DNA of 51,213 nucleotides. Source: Prochloraceae cyanobacterium (GTDB lineage: Bacteria; Cyanobacteriota; Cyanobacteriia; Cyanobacteriales; JASJDA01). Positions 1 to 7,340 of this stretch are shown here, in pieces. Each line of letters begins with the position of its first letter. Positions within the stretch are counted from its first letter, which is position 1. The stretch covers positions 1 through 51,213 of the forward strand of contig JASJDA010000004.1 in assembly GCA_030065755.1 (NCBI GenBank), given 5' to 3'. A program made the translations under genes and the position numbers. The notes beneath the pieces are model-generated. The model worked only from the letters and a program-made list of their open reading frames with translations, was not told where the DNA came from and searched no databases.

Positions 1-255
1 AGACACCTATGAAAAACCTAAACAAACCTGGTCATAACTAGGAATGTTTTTTGTCATAGGTTGCAGAGTCAGATTCTATTTTAAGAATCTCCCTTAATTG
101 AGTTATGACACCTTTGGATGAACGCTAGTCCAAAGCACTGTCGTTAGAGATTAAGTAACGAGTAAAAAGGTTTATAGCTCTAGTGTCTCTAGCCTAACAA
201 GCTTAATTAAGTTTCTCGAAGCACACATTATTCTGAAAAGAAGTTAATCACAACC
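1..255 (+). ncRNA. candidate omega RNA scaffold upstream of iscB
   Basis: This non-coding stretch directly precedes an IscB gene, which is where IscB omega RNAs are encoded. It is dense in exact inverted repeats: 5-12 with 54-61 (8 bp), 31-39 with 101-109 (9 bp), 71-77 with 84-90 (hairpin, 6-nt loop), 112-118 with 129-135 (hairpin, 10-nt loop) and 141-146 with 156-161. The first two pairings interlock (5-12/54-61 crosses 31-39/101-109), so they would form a pseudoknot or alternate with each other. Such folds are known for IscB omega RNAs. The guide would be at the 5' end, so it may lie at or before the window edge. The pairings are seen; the RNA identity is inferred from position and structure. 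Confidence 0.6.
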
Positions 256-1515
256 ATGATTAAACCAAACCATGTACTTGTTCTCGATACCAACAAAACA
301 CCTTTAATACCATGTAAGCCATCAATGGCAACCATGCTATTAAAATCTGGCAAAGCTGCTGTTTATCGTAGATTCCCCTTTGTAATCATCCTAAAAAAGG
401 AATGTACCCCAAGTAACCTTGCCCAAATTGAGTTAAAAATTGACCCAGGTTCAATGACAACTGGTTTAGCCTTAGTTCAAGACGATAAAGTTATTTGGGT
501 AGCTGAACTCAATCATCGTGGCTCATTGATCAAGAAAAAACTTGATTCTCGCCGTGCTAGCCGTCGCTTGAGGCGAAGCAGACTCAGGTATAGAAAGCCA
601 AGATTTCTTAATCGTACCCGACCCAAAGGATGGTTAGCCCCAAGCTTAGAACATCAAGTTTTAACTACTTTAACCTGGGTAAAACGCCTAATCAAGTTTG
701 CGCCTGTTGATTCCATATCAATGGAGCTAGTAAGATTTGACACTCAAAAACTAGAAGCACCTGAAATATCAGGAATAGAGTATCAGCAAGGAGAGTTACT
801 CGGTTATGAGATTAGAGAGTATCTATTGGAGAAGTGGGGAAGAAAATGTACTTATTGCTCCAAAGAAAATATTCCTTTGCAGGTGGAGCATATTGTACCT
901 AAAGCTAAAAACGGCTCAAACAGAATTAGTAATTTGTGTCTAGCTTGTGCAAAATGCAATCAGAAGAAAGGAACTCAATCGATAGAACAATTTTTAGCCA
1001 AAAAGCCTAGCTTGCTTAAAGCTATATTGGCTCAAGCAAAAAAACCATTACGTGATGCGGCTGTGGTTAATGCTACCCGTTGGCAGCTATTTAATTCTCT
1101 CAAGGGAACTCGATTGTCTGTAACTACTGGCACTGGAGGAGAAACTAAGTTTAATCGACAAAGATTCAGGCTAGAAAAGACTCATTTCTATGATGCTGCT
1201 TGTGTAGGACAAGTTGATAGCTTAGAAGTTCTATCTAATCAGCCTTTAATTATTACCTGTAAAGGACATGGAGGAAGACAAAAAGCAGCATTAAATAAAT
1301 ATGGCTATCCCATAAGATACAACCCTCTCAAGCCAATTAAAGGTTGGCAATCGGGAGATTTAGCTCTAGACGATCGAGGTAATTTAGGACGGGTCAATCC
1401 TCGCTCTAGATCCAATAGCTTTAACTTTACTGTTTTTGGGCAAAAAGCTAAAAGTATTCACCTCAAAAGACTAAAGCGAGTTCATCAAAAGGATGGATAT
1501 ACCTACGCACAATAA
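256..1515 (+). CDS. iscB: IscB-like RNA-guided HNH/RuvC endonuclease
   Basis: This 419-residue protein has the full IscB layout. A short N-terminal PLMP-like region is followed by RuvC-I around Asp63 (IDPGSMTTG), an arginine-rich bridge helix (about 94-120, with RRASRRLRRSR), RuvC-II with Glu157 (SMELVRFD) and an HNH domain (about 198-240: CTYC, EHIVP with His212, then a CLACAKCN zinc knuckle). RuvC-III follows with His310 and Asp313 (HFYDAA). All expected catalytic residues are present, so the nuclease looks intact. IscB proteins are ancestors of Cas9 and cut DNA guided by an omega RNA encoded upstream; the structured 5' region fits this. No TnpA transposase lies next to it, so any mobility would depend on a helper elsewhere. 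Family assignment is secure; activity and target are not known. Confidence 0.93.
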   Translation: MIKPNHVLVLDTNKTPLIPCKPSMATMLLKSGKAAVYRRFPFVIILKKECTPSNLAQIELKIDPGSMTTGLALVQDDKVIWVAELNHRGSLIKKKLDSRRASRRLRRSRLRYRKPRFLNRTRPKGWLAPSLEHQVLTTLTWVKRLIKFAPVDSISMELVRFDTQKLEAPEISGIEYQQGELLGYEIREYLLEKWGRKCTYCSKENIPLQVEHIVPKAKNGSNRISNLCLACAKCNQKKGTQSIEQFLAKKPSLLKAILAQAKKPLRDAAVVNATRWQLFNSLKGTRLSVTTGTGGETKFNRQRFRLEKTHFYDAACVGQVDSLEVLSNQPLIITCKGHGGRQKAALNKYGYPIRYNPLKPIKGWQSGDLALDDRGNLGRVNPRSRSNSFNFTVFGQKAKSIHLKRLKRVHQKDGYTYAQ

Positions 1516-1569
1516 CCAAGTATGTCAAGGAATGTATAAGAAAAATGACACTAGAATACAACAGGAACG

Positions 1570-2301
1570 ATGGGGGAGGGAGAGATGGGGAGAAACCAAC
1601 AGCAAACAGCAAACAGAATTATTGTTGCTTTAGACGTATCAACTAAAAAAGAGGCGATCGCCTTAATAGACAAATTACCCCAGGTCAGCTTTTGGAAAGT
1701 TGGTCTGGAATTATTTGTCAGTTGTGGAACTGAAATTTTACAAATTCTTCAAGAAAGGCAAAAGCGTATTTTCTTGGATCTAAAGTTTCACGATATTCCT
1801 AACACCGTAGCAGGTGCTTGTAATTCAGCTTTAGCTTATGGGGTTGAGTTCCTAACAATTCACGCAACTGCTGGTAAAAAAGCACTACAAGCAGCAACTG
1901 AGGCGGTAGCAAAAGGAAATTCTCGCCCTAAATTACTGGCTATTACCCTGCTTACTAGTATAAACTCGCGAGAGTTAGCCTTCGACCTAAAAATTCCCTT
2001 AGAATTACCAGAATATGTTTTGCAAATGGGGGTTTTAGCCCGAGACTCCGGTATAGATGGGGCTGTTTGCTCTCCTCAAGAAGTAGTTCAACTGCGACAA
2101 GTTTGTGGAGATGACTTCGTGCTAGTTTGTCCTGGAGTACGACCGACTTGGGCGCAAACAGGAGATCAAAAGCGAGTAATGACGCCAGCAAAAGCAATTC
2201 AGGCTGGTGCCGATTATTTAGTTATCGGTCGTCCTATTACTGCTGCAGAGGATCCAGCTTTAGCTTGGGACAAAATTTGTCAAGAGTTGGCCGATATTTA
2301 A
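1570..2301 (+). CDS. pyrF: orotidine 5'-phosphate decarboxylase
   Basis: PyrF converts OMP to UMP in the last step of de novo pyrimidine synthesis in the cytoplasm. The sequence shows the class-I TIM-barrel signature [10 protein letters not shown] with the Asp70-Lys72-Asp75 catalytic set, the N-terminal IIVALDV strand and the phosphate-binding GRPI motif near the C-terminus. Two starts are possible: ATG 1570 and ATG 1585. The second has a purine-rich GGAGGGAG stretch just before it and may be the real one. The first residues ([14 protein letters not shown]) look like translated spacer and repeat DNA rather than conserved protein. The gene ends tail-to-tail with nblA, with only 2 bp between the two stop codons. 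Confidence 0.95.
   Translation: MGEGEMGRNQQQTANRIIVALDVSTKKEAIALIDKLPQVSFWKVGLELFVSCGTEILQILQERQKRIFLDLKFHDIPNTVAGACNSALAYGVEFLTIHATAGKKALQAATEAVAKGNSRPKLLAITLLTSINSRELAFDLKIPLELPEYVLQMGVLARDSGIDGAVCSPQEVVQLRQVCGDDFVLVCPGVRPTWAQTGDQKRVMTPAKAIQAGADYLVIGRPITAAEDPALAWDKICQELADI
1598..1618 (+). repeat. heptamer tandem array in the 5' end of pyrF
   Basis: Three consecutive 7-bp units (AACAGCA, AACAGCA, AACAGAA) lie inside the pyrF reading frame just before the conserved first strand and encode the QQQTAN-like tail. Closely related ACAGCCA heptamers occur at 43814-43862 in front of another gene. The array is seen directly; membership in the cyanobacterial STRR class of repeats is inferred. Confidence 0.7.
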
Positions 2302-2303
2302 AT

Positions 2304-2495
2304 TTATTGTCCGCTCTTCTTACGTGAATGGCCAAATCCTAACTCGTTTTTGATAAAGTCCTTATACATATTTTCCTTGAGCATTATTTGTTTGTAAAGT
2401 TCGATCGCCAATTCTTGTGCTTGTTCCTTGCTTAATTCCTGCACTCGTTCGGCAAATACTCTTTTCTGAAATTCTTGCTCCAAAGACAGGTTCAT
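2304..2495 (-). CDS. nblA: NblA phycobilisome degradation protein
   Basis: This 63-residue protein matches the NblA/Ycf18 pattern: LEQEF near the N-terminus, a central SKEQAQELAIELYKQ helix and then MYKDFIKNELGF. NblA is a small helical-hairpin adaptor that binds phycobiliproteins and brings them to Clp protease during nutrient starvation, so the host should make phycobilisomes. The length is typical (about 59-65 residues). It is transcribed leftwards from the 241-bp divergent spacer shared with the alcohol dehydrogenase at 2737. NblA genes are usually induced by nitrogen or sulfur starvation, but I found no clean NtcA box (GTA-N8-TAC) upstream. A sulfate-assimilation gene, cysH, is nearby but not in the same transcript. 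Confidence 0.92.
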   Translation of the reverse strand: MNLSLEQEFQKRVFAERVQELSKEQAQELAIELYKQIMLKENMYKDFIKNELGFGHSRKKSGQ

Positions 2496-2736
2496 AATAA
2501 TTTCACTGTTTGTAAATTTTTGTGTATTTGTTTATCATAATATGGACTTTTAAGTTTAACCAACAGTATGGATAACCGTATTGAGTAGAAATATTCTTTA
2601 GGGAATGTTGAAGAAAATTAAATAGTACAAAGAAACGAGAGAATAGGAAAATAGCATCTAATTTTTGTAACAAAATTAACAGGAAAAGTTTGATAATCTA
2701 AAAATAGAATTAAACGATTCGATCGAAGGAAAAACC

Positions 2737-3723
2737 ATGCGTGCCATGATTCTGGAGGCAGCAGGTCAACCTTTGCAAAAAGCAGATCTGCCAATACCAA
2801 GCCCGTCCCCCAAACAAGTACTAATCCGCGTTCGTGCTTGTGGGGTTTGCCGAACAGACTTACACGTGGCAGATGGAGAACTGAGCCATCCTAAACTGCC
2901 TTTAGTCTTAGGACATCAAATTGTAGGCACAGTAGCAGAAGTAGGCGATCTCGTAGAGAAATTTAAACAGGGCGATCGCGTGGGGGTTCCCTGGTTGGGT
3001 TCTACTTGCGATCGATGTCGTTATTGCCGAACGGGGAGAGAAAATCTCTGCGATCGAGCTGAGTTTACGGGGTACAATCTCGACGGCGGTTATGCTGAAT
3101 ATACCGTCGCTGACGAGCATTTTTGCTTCTCCATTCCCGATGGTTATCCAGACTTACAAGCAGCACCTTTATTGTGTGCGGGTTTAATCGGCTATCGTTC
3201 TTATAGAATGACAGGAGATGCAGAAAAGATCGGTTTTTACGGCTTCGGTGCTGCTGCTCACATACTCATTCAAGTTGCCTGTTATCAAGGAAGAGATATC
3301 TACGCTTTTACCCGTCCAGGAGATACTCAAGGACAGCAATTTGCTCGCTATCTGGGTGCAGTTTGGGCGGGAGGATCGGACGAGTTACCGCCACAAGAGT
3401 TAGACGCAGCGATTATTTTTGCTCCCGCAGGTAAATTAGTTCCCACAGCGTTGCAAGCTGTTGCTAAAGGAGGAGTAGTAGTTTGTGCTGGCATACATAT
3501 GAGCGATATTCCCTCATTTCCCTATCAAATTTTATGGTCAGAAAGGGTGTTGCGATCGGTAGCTAATTTAACCCGCAAAGATGGAGAAGAATTCCTCGCT
3601 TTAGCCCCTAAAATTCCTATTCGTACTCAAGTAGAAGCATTTCCTCTTTTGGATGCTAACGAAGCTTTAGACGCTTTGCGGAGTGGCAAAATTAAGGGTG
3701 CAGCAGTGTTAATTGTCGATTAG
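2737..3723 (+). CDS. zinc-dependent alcohol dehydrogenase family protein
   Basis: This 328-residue medium-chain dehydrogenase probably oxidises or reduces a primary alcohol/aldehyde with NAD(P). Catalytic zinc ligands are Cys38 (GVCRTD), His60 (GHQIVG) and Cys147 (LLCAG). Structural zinc cysteines are 91, 94, 97 and 105. The Rossmann loop is GFYGFGAAAH (about 166-175), the variant typical of the propanol-preferring AdhA/AdhP-like bacterial subgroup. The length is normal. The ATG at 2737 follows a GAAGGA ribosome-binding site. The gene stands alone, divergent from nblA, and is followed by a strong hairpin at 3758-3775. The exact substrate cannot be read from the sequence. Confidence 0.88.
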   Translation: MRAMILEAAGQPLQKADLPIPSPSPKQVLIRVRACGVCRTDLHVADGELSHPKLPLVLGHQIVGTVAEVGDLVEKFKQGDRVGVPWLGSTCDRCRYCRTGRENLCDRAEFTGYNLDGGYAEYTVADEHFCFSIPDGYPDLQAAPLLCAGLIGYRSYRMTGDAEKIGFYGFGAAAHILIQVACYQGRDIYAFTRPGDTQGQQFARYLGAVWAGGSDELPPQELDAAIIFAPAGKLVPTALQAVAKGGVVVCAGIHMSDIPSFPYQILWSERVLRSVANLTRKDGEEFLALAPKIPIRTQVEAFPLLDANEALDALRSGKIKGAAVLIVD

Positions 3724-3757
3724 CAAAAAATAGAGAATACTATAAGCGATTATAAGC

Positions 3758-3775
3758 GCGGGGTTGTCACCCCGC
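3758..3775. terminator. GC-rich hairpin after the alcohol dehydrogenase
   Basis: A perfect 7-bp stem (GCGGGGT / ACCCCGC) with a TGTC loop lies 34 bp after the stop at 3723 and before the oppositely oriented SDR remnant. There is no T-run, so it may be a weak terminator or an RNA 3'-end stabiliser serving both strands. Confidence 0.45.
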
Positions 3776-3801
3776 CAGGCGTGAAAAGTCGATCTCAATT
3801 G

Positions 3802-4080
3802 TCAAAGTGTTGCCCAGCCACCATCAACCAAGATTTCTTCACCCAACATGTAGGAAGAATCTTCGCTAGCCAGAAACAACACGACCTTGGCAATTTCCTC
3901 TGGTTTACCGAAACGTCCAACAGGAAATCTTTGTAAGACTTTCTCTGCCATTTCTGGTGGCAGCTCCATTTTAGACCAAATGGGAGTTTCGATCGGTCCT
4001 GGGGCAACTGCATTTACCCCGATCTGACGATCGAGTAGTTCCATGCTCCAGGAGCGTGCTAGCGATCGCACTGCTGCTTT
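3802..4080 (-). pseudogene. C-terminal remnant of a short-chain dehydrogenase
   Basis: Read leftwards, this frame encodes the last 92 residues of a classical SDR. It starts at what looks like the Lys of the YxxxK active site (KAAVRSLARSW), continues through NAVAPGPIETPIW and GRFGKPEEIA and ends with the usual LVDGGW. The Rossmann half with the cofactor-binding glycines, the catalytic Ser and the Tyr are missing, so it cannot be a working enzyme. At its 5' edge it runs into a different remnant (an HTH domain) in another frame, the two sharing about 22 bp (4059-4080). This points to a deletion that joined two unrelated genes at a short similar sequence. Confidence 0.8.
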
Positions 4081-4195
4081 TTGTCTTGACGAGTAATTCT
4101 TCCTTCTTGCTCTAATTTTTTCAAGGCTTTTGAAAGAGTCTGTGGAGTAAAACCTAGTTCTGTTGCGATTTCTTTGAGAGGTCGATCGAAATTCC
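4059..4195 (-). pseudogene. helix-turn-helix remnant (Crp-like C-terminus)
   Basis: Immediately after the cysH stop, another leftward frame encodes a winged-helix-like segment: PLKEIATELGFTPQTLSKAL, then KLEQEGRITR. This resembles the C-terminal DNA-binding end of Crp/Fnr-type regulators. No effector domain precedes it, since the sequence upstream is cysH. The frame stops at 4059 within the SDR remnant. It is most likely the leftover 3' end of a regulator, possibly of sulfur or redox genes, brought next to cysH by deletion. MarR- or Lrp-like origin is an alternative. Confidence 0.6.
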
Positions 4196-4954
4196 CTAGG
4201 CTGCAAGTGAAGCTGTCGCTGTCTGGGGTAAGTGTAAACCACATTCCTGTTTGAGACCTCGAAAGCGGGTCGATCGCTCGTTAGTATCTGTTGCTGTCAG
4301 TGGTCGGCTAGAATGCCAATCTCCAACCGTTACATATCCGAGATCGAAAAATGGGTGGTAAGGTAAATCGTAAGCAGTCAAATATTGGTAAATATCCCTA
4401 GAAGTCAAGTCCAAGATCGGTAAAATTTTGTATTGTTCCCCTTGACGATTGACCAGTTGTAAAGTCTTGCGATAATCAGTTTGGTCGCGGCGCAGTCCTG
4501 CTAGCCAAGCGGTTGCGTTTAATTCTTTGAGCGCCCTCTGCATCGGTTCGACTTTACGGATGCGATCGTAGCGGTTTAATGCCTCTACATTATCTTGCTC
4601 CCACAGCCGCCCAAAAAGCGCCTCCATGCGGGCTGAACTGATGGGAGATTGATATACTTTGAGATTTAGCTTCAGTCGATCGGTCAGTTGTTCGGCAAAT
4701 CGATAGGTCTCTGCTGGCAAATAACCCGTATCTACCCAAATGACTGGGATATTGGGGACGATCTGGGTAACGAGATGCAGCATGAGTGCAGACTGAATGC
4801 CGAAACTGGTACTCATGACTAGACCATCTCCAAAAGTCCCTGCTGCCCATTCGACGATTTGGGATGCTGACTTATTAGAAAGTTGTTTCTCGATCGATTC
4901 GAGGTCAATAGATTGGTCTTTGCTTACACTTGCTGGGTATTTTAGCTGTATCAT
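4196..4954 (-). CDS. cysH: phosphoadenylyl-sulfate reductase
   Basis: CysH reduces PAPS to sulfite with thioredoxin in assimilatory sulfate reduction. The 252-residue protein shows the PP-loop-like nucleotide site (STSFGIQSA, about 48-56), the [17 protein letters not shown] region, [10 protein letters not shown] and the C-terminal ECGLH motif with catalytic Cys238. The extra CC and CxxC cysteines that hold the 4Fe-4S cluster of APS reductases are absent, so it should use PAPS. The start ATG at 4954 is preceded by a GAAATGA-type site. The 200-bp leader carries two copies of a TTGACCGATT element resembling the operator near the upstream tetR gene. The 3' end abuts decayed sequence. Confidence 0.92.
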   Translation of the reverse strand: MIQLKYPASVSKDQSIDLESIEKQLSNKSASQIVEWAAGTFGDGLVMSTSFGIQSALMLHLVTQIVPNIPVIWVDTGYLPAETYRFAEQLTDRLKLNLKVYQSPISSARMEALFGRLWEQDNVEALNRYDRIRKVEPMQRALKELNATAWLAGLRRDQTDYRKTLQLVNRQGEQYKILPILDLTSRDIYQYLTAYDLPYHPFFDLGYVTVGDWHSSRPLTATDTNERSTRFRGLKQECGLHLPQTATASLAA

Positions 4955-5070
4955 TATTTCATTTCCTTGGGCGATCGTAGAACTATATTTTTGACTTAAT
5001 GGTAAAAAATATAAAAATTAGCTACCTATTACTAGTTTTGCTGGCATTTTTTATTTCTCTGTCTATTTTT

Positions 5071-5133
5071 TACTAATCGGTCAAAAAAATATCTCGAATT
5101 AATTGTGACATATTTTTTATCAATCGGTCAAGA
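5071..5133 (-). promoter_or_regulatory. two operator-like TTGACCGATT elements upstream of cysH
   Basis: On the minus strand, TTGACCGATTAGT (about 5072-5084) and TTGACCGATTGA (about 5120-5131) occur about 48 bp apart in the AT-rich spacer between tetR and cysH. They share the TTGACC half-site with the palindrome at 5749-5760 in front of tetR. This suggests that the TetR protein binds here and controls whatever is expressed from this promoter, now cysH. The repeats are seen; binding is inferred. Confidence 0.5.
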
Positions 5134-5155
5134 ATAAAAGTTAAAAATTTTACCT

Positions 5156-5737
5156 CTACTCCAGCAAAGATAAAGCTACCTCAAGAATGTCGTCAATATA
5201 GGAACGACCAGGATTTGCCTTACCTCGGACATTGAAACCTAAAACGACGTGATAAAGAAAACGAGCTAGTTGGCGGGAATTAGTATCGGTTGGCAACTCT
5301 TTAGCTGCTACAGCCCTTTCTATCGCTCGCTCAAAAGCCTTTTCCATCCGTATTGTTAACAAACTAACCTCTTGTGCGACTGCTGGGTCGTGGGGAGCTA
5401 ACTCCATGATGGTATTAGCGAGCATACATCCACGATATTGGGGATTAGCTGCCTCTTCAGCTAAAAATCTAAATAAGTTGCGGATATTTCCCAAAGGAGA
5501 ACCAGGTTCCTCTAGCCATTCTTCAAAGCGGCGCATTGAAGTATTTCCATAGTGTCTAATCGCCTCTAGAAACAGCTCGTGCTTGCAGCCAAAGGTGTTA
5601 TAGAGACTTTGGCGTTGAATGCCCACGTGTTCGAGAATTTCTTTAAGTCCAGTGGCTTTATAGCCTTTAGTCCAGAATAAATCCATAGCTTTTTCTAGGA
5701 CTTCTTCGCGATCGAATTCTAGTTTTCTTCCTGCCAT
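5156..5737 (-). CDS. TetR/AcrR family transcriptional regulator
   Basis: This 193-residue protein has the N-terminal TetR helix-turn-helix (about residues 8-55: FDREEVLEKAMDLFWTKGY, then ILEHVGIQRQSLYNTFGCK) followed by an all-helical ligand domain with the RGCMLANTIMELA segment seen in the YcdC/NemR-like subgroup. It likely represses its own gene and a neighbouring oxidoreductase. Its upstream spacer carries the palindrome TTGACCAGTCAA (5749-5760) and ACTATATAGT (5791-5800). The SDR remnant downstream of cysH may be what is left of the original target. The ligand is unknown; reactive electrophiles are common for this group. Confidence 0.9.
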   Translation of the reverse strand: MAGRKLEFDREEVLEKAMDLFWTKGYKATGLKEILEHVGIQRQSLYNTFGCKHELFLEAIRHYGNTSMRRFEEWLEEPGSPLGNIRNLFRFLAEEAANPQYRGCMLANTIMELAPHDPAVAQEVSLLTIRMEKAFERAIERAVAAKELPTDTNSRQLARFLYHVVLGFNVRGKANPGRSYIDDILEVALSLLE

Positions 5738-5748
5738 AGCGTTTTTGA

Positions 5749-5800
5749 TTGACCAGTCAAGAATGAAATATCGATAATAGCATTATTTTTACTATATAGT
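5749..5800. promoter_or_regulatory. probable TetR autoregulatory operators
   Basis: The element TTGACCAGTCAA (5749-5760) lies 12 bp upstream of the tetR start, and ACTATATAGT, followed by CAAAA, lies at 5791-5800. Both sit in the spacer shared with divergent ispD and match the half-sites found before cysH. Position and symmetry are typical of TetR autorepression sites. Confidence 0.5.
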
Positions 5801-5897
5801 CAAAAATATGTCGGCAAAAACTTCCTTGTTGTGGAAGCGATCGGTGTAGGCTATTACAAGGCTGTGGCTTATTACGTGTAATTAATTTAACTCTACT

Positions 5898-6584
5898 ATG
5901 TATTTATTAATTCCAGCCGCCGGAATGGGGCGAAGAATGGGAAGCGAGCGCAATAAACTTCTATTAACTTTGCTAGGTAAACCCATGCTAGCGTGGACGC
6001 TGCTAGCGGCTGAGGCTTCTGCGGCTATAAACTGGATTGGGATAATGGGACAGCCTGATGATTTTCCTGATTTTAAGACTATTCTAGGCGAGTTAGAGCT
6101 TACCAAACCAATCCAACTAATTCAAGGAGGAGAAACCAGACAAGAATCGGTTTATAATGGCTTAGCTGCATTACCTACAGAAGCAGAACGAGTTTTAATT
6201 CACGACGGTGCGAGGTGTTTGGTAACGCCACAACTGTTCGATCGCTGTTCGGAAGTTTTACAGACTTGTCAGGGGTTAATTGCTGCCATACCTGTCAAGG
6301 ATACGATTAAAGTAGTAGACGAGAAAAGATTTATTATAGATACGCCAGAGCGATCGAATCTTTGGGCTGCACAAACTCCCCAAGGATTTGGAGTAAAGTT
6401 ATTAAAGCAGTGTCACGAACAAGGTCGCCAACTGGGTTGGTCGGTTACAGATGATGCGGCTTTGTTTGAAAAATGCGATCTACCCGTGCTAATTGTCAAG
6501 GGAGAAGAAACAAATCTTAAACTTACTACTCCAGTGGACTTAGCGATCGCTGAATTTATTCTGCGACAGCGTTTGGAGGGTTGA
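5898..6584 (+). CDS. ispD: 2-C-methyl-D-erythritol 4-phosphate cytidylyltransferase
   Basis: IspD transfers CMP from CTP to MEP in the plastid-type MEP isoprenoid pathway, which cyanobacteria use for carotenoids and the phytyl chain of chlorophyll. The 228-residue protein shows the nucleotidyltransferase loop PAAGMGRRMGSERNK (residues 6-20), GGETRQESVYNGL, the HDGARCLV metal/substrate motif, QTPQGF and the VTDDA motif. The length is standard. The start fits the conserved MYLLIPAAG. It is divergent from tetR and ends convergently with the DUF1816 gene. Confidence 0.95.
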   Translation: MYLLIPAAGMGRRMGSERNKLLLTLLGKPMLAWTLLAAEASAAINWIGIMGQPDDFPDFKTILGELELTKPIQLIQGGETRQESVYNGLAALPTEAERVLIHDGARCLVTPQLFDRCSEVLQTCQGLIAAIPVKDTIKVVDEKRFIIDTPERSNLWAAQTPQGFGVKLLKQCHEQGRQLGWSVTDDAALFEKCDLPVLIVKGEETNLKLTTPVDLAIAEFILRQRLEG

Positions 6585-6689
6585 AAGGCTATTTGGGCAA
6601 GAAACGCCAAAAATTTGGTTTTATCCTTATTACTCCTTAAGCTTTTTAAACTTATTTTAGTATTTTTGTATGAGGGAAGTACAGTTTCA

Positions 6690-7118
6690 TTAAAAAACTT
6701 CAACGGTGAGGGTTTGAGGCTGACATTTTTTAATGTTGACATTAATTCCACTAGCTCCTTCTTCAATTAAATCTTCAATATAACCATTTTGACATTCGGC
6801 TGCTTCTTCAAGGGTATCAAAAGGGCCAAAATAGTAGGTACATTGAGGAATAGTAGTATTAATTTCTATCCACAATTTTCTTCTTTCTAATTTTAAATTG
6901 TCAGAAATTACAGTTTCAATGGCTAAAATTTCGCGCTCTATTTGATAGAAAATATCTGCCCACTGAGGGGAAATATTACTGATGAGTTTTAGTTCTTCAT
7001 GGCTCAAATTCTGGGCGGCTCTCCAAGCGTGAGTTGCATCTATTCCAGCTTTAAGCAGTTGCTCTTGATAAGATTGCTTTAGCTGATTATGTTCTAGAAA
7101 ATTTAAGGAATAACTCAT
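6690..7118 (-). CDS. DUF1816 domain-containing protein
   Basis: This 142-residue protein is of unknown function. Its C-terminal half fits the cyanobacterial DUF1816 pattern: CTYYFGPFDTLEEAAECQNG, then YIEDLIEEGASGI and CQPQTLTV. The N-terminal half (about 1-85) is helical and rich in Glu, Gln and Leu, with no recognised motif. No signal peptide or membrane segment is visible, so it is probably cytoplasmic. Family members are short soluble proteins, sometimes associated with phycobilisome-linker-like folds, but no role is established. It is monocistronic, convergent with ispD and followed upstream by a small zinc-ribbon gene on the same strand. Confidence 0.75.
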   Translation of the reverse strand: MSYSLNFLEHNQLKQSYQEQLLKAGIDATHAWRAAQNLSHEELKLISNISPQWADIFYQIEREILAIETVISDNLKLERRKLWIEINTTIPQCTYYFGPFDTLEEAAECQNGYIEDLIEEGASGINVNIKKCQPQTLTVEVF

Positions 7119-7199
7119 GGTTTTGGCTTTAATTACAGTCGTTTTTCTGACATCGAAATCAGGTTTTTTTAGTTAATTGAAAGGGTTTGGTATTTGTAA

Positions 7200-7340
7200 C
7201 TAGCGGTTGTGCTCGATTGTGAGGTTAGTAGCAATTTCTTGACGGCAGGAAAAGCAATACCAATAAATCTGGTTATGACGAATGTGGCGTAAGATTGAAT
7301 TAGAACAAATGGGACAATTATTCACGATCATTTCTCGCAT
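7200..7340 (-). CDS. small zinc-ribbon protein (46 aa)
   Basis: This short leftward frame encodes 46 residues with two Cys pairs: CPIC at 9-12 and CFSC at 29-32. Between them is the segment ILRHIRHNQIYWYC, followed by RQE. The CPxC...LLRHIRH...YWFCxxCxQE pattern is one I recognise from small cyanobacterial proteins, which supports this being a real gene rather than chance. The paired cysteines should bind one zinc. Met4 is an alternative start. It lies about 80 bp upstream of the DUF1816 gene and on the same strand, so the two may be cotranscribed. Function unknown. Confidence 0.7.
   Translation of the reverse strand: MREMIVNNCPICSNSILRHIRHNQIYWYCFSCRQEIATNLTIEHNR

Noticed and set aside
1516-1569. 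A right-end transposon structure after iscB
   Set aside because: Only short matches (such as ATGACAC, shared with the left side) are present; nothing like an IS200/IS605 end hairpin is clear.
2496-2736. An NtcA box in front of nblA
   Set aside because: No GTA-N8-TAC with proper spacing was found; near matches fail at one half.
6413-6766. A 117-codon frame on the minus strand across the end of ispD
   Set aside because: It overlaps a secure gene and has no conserved features.
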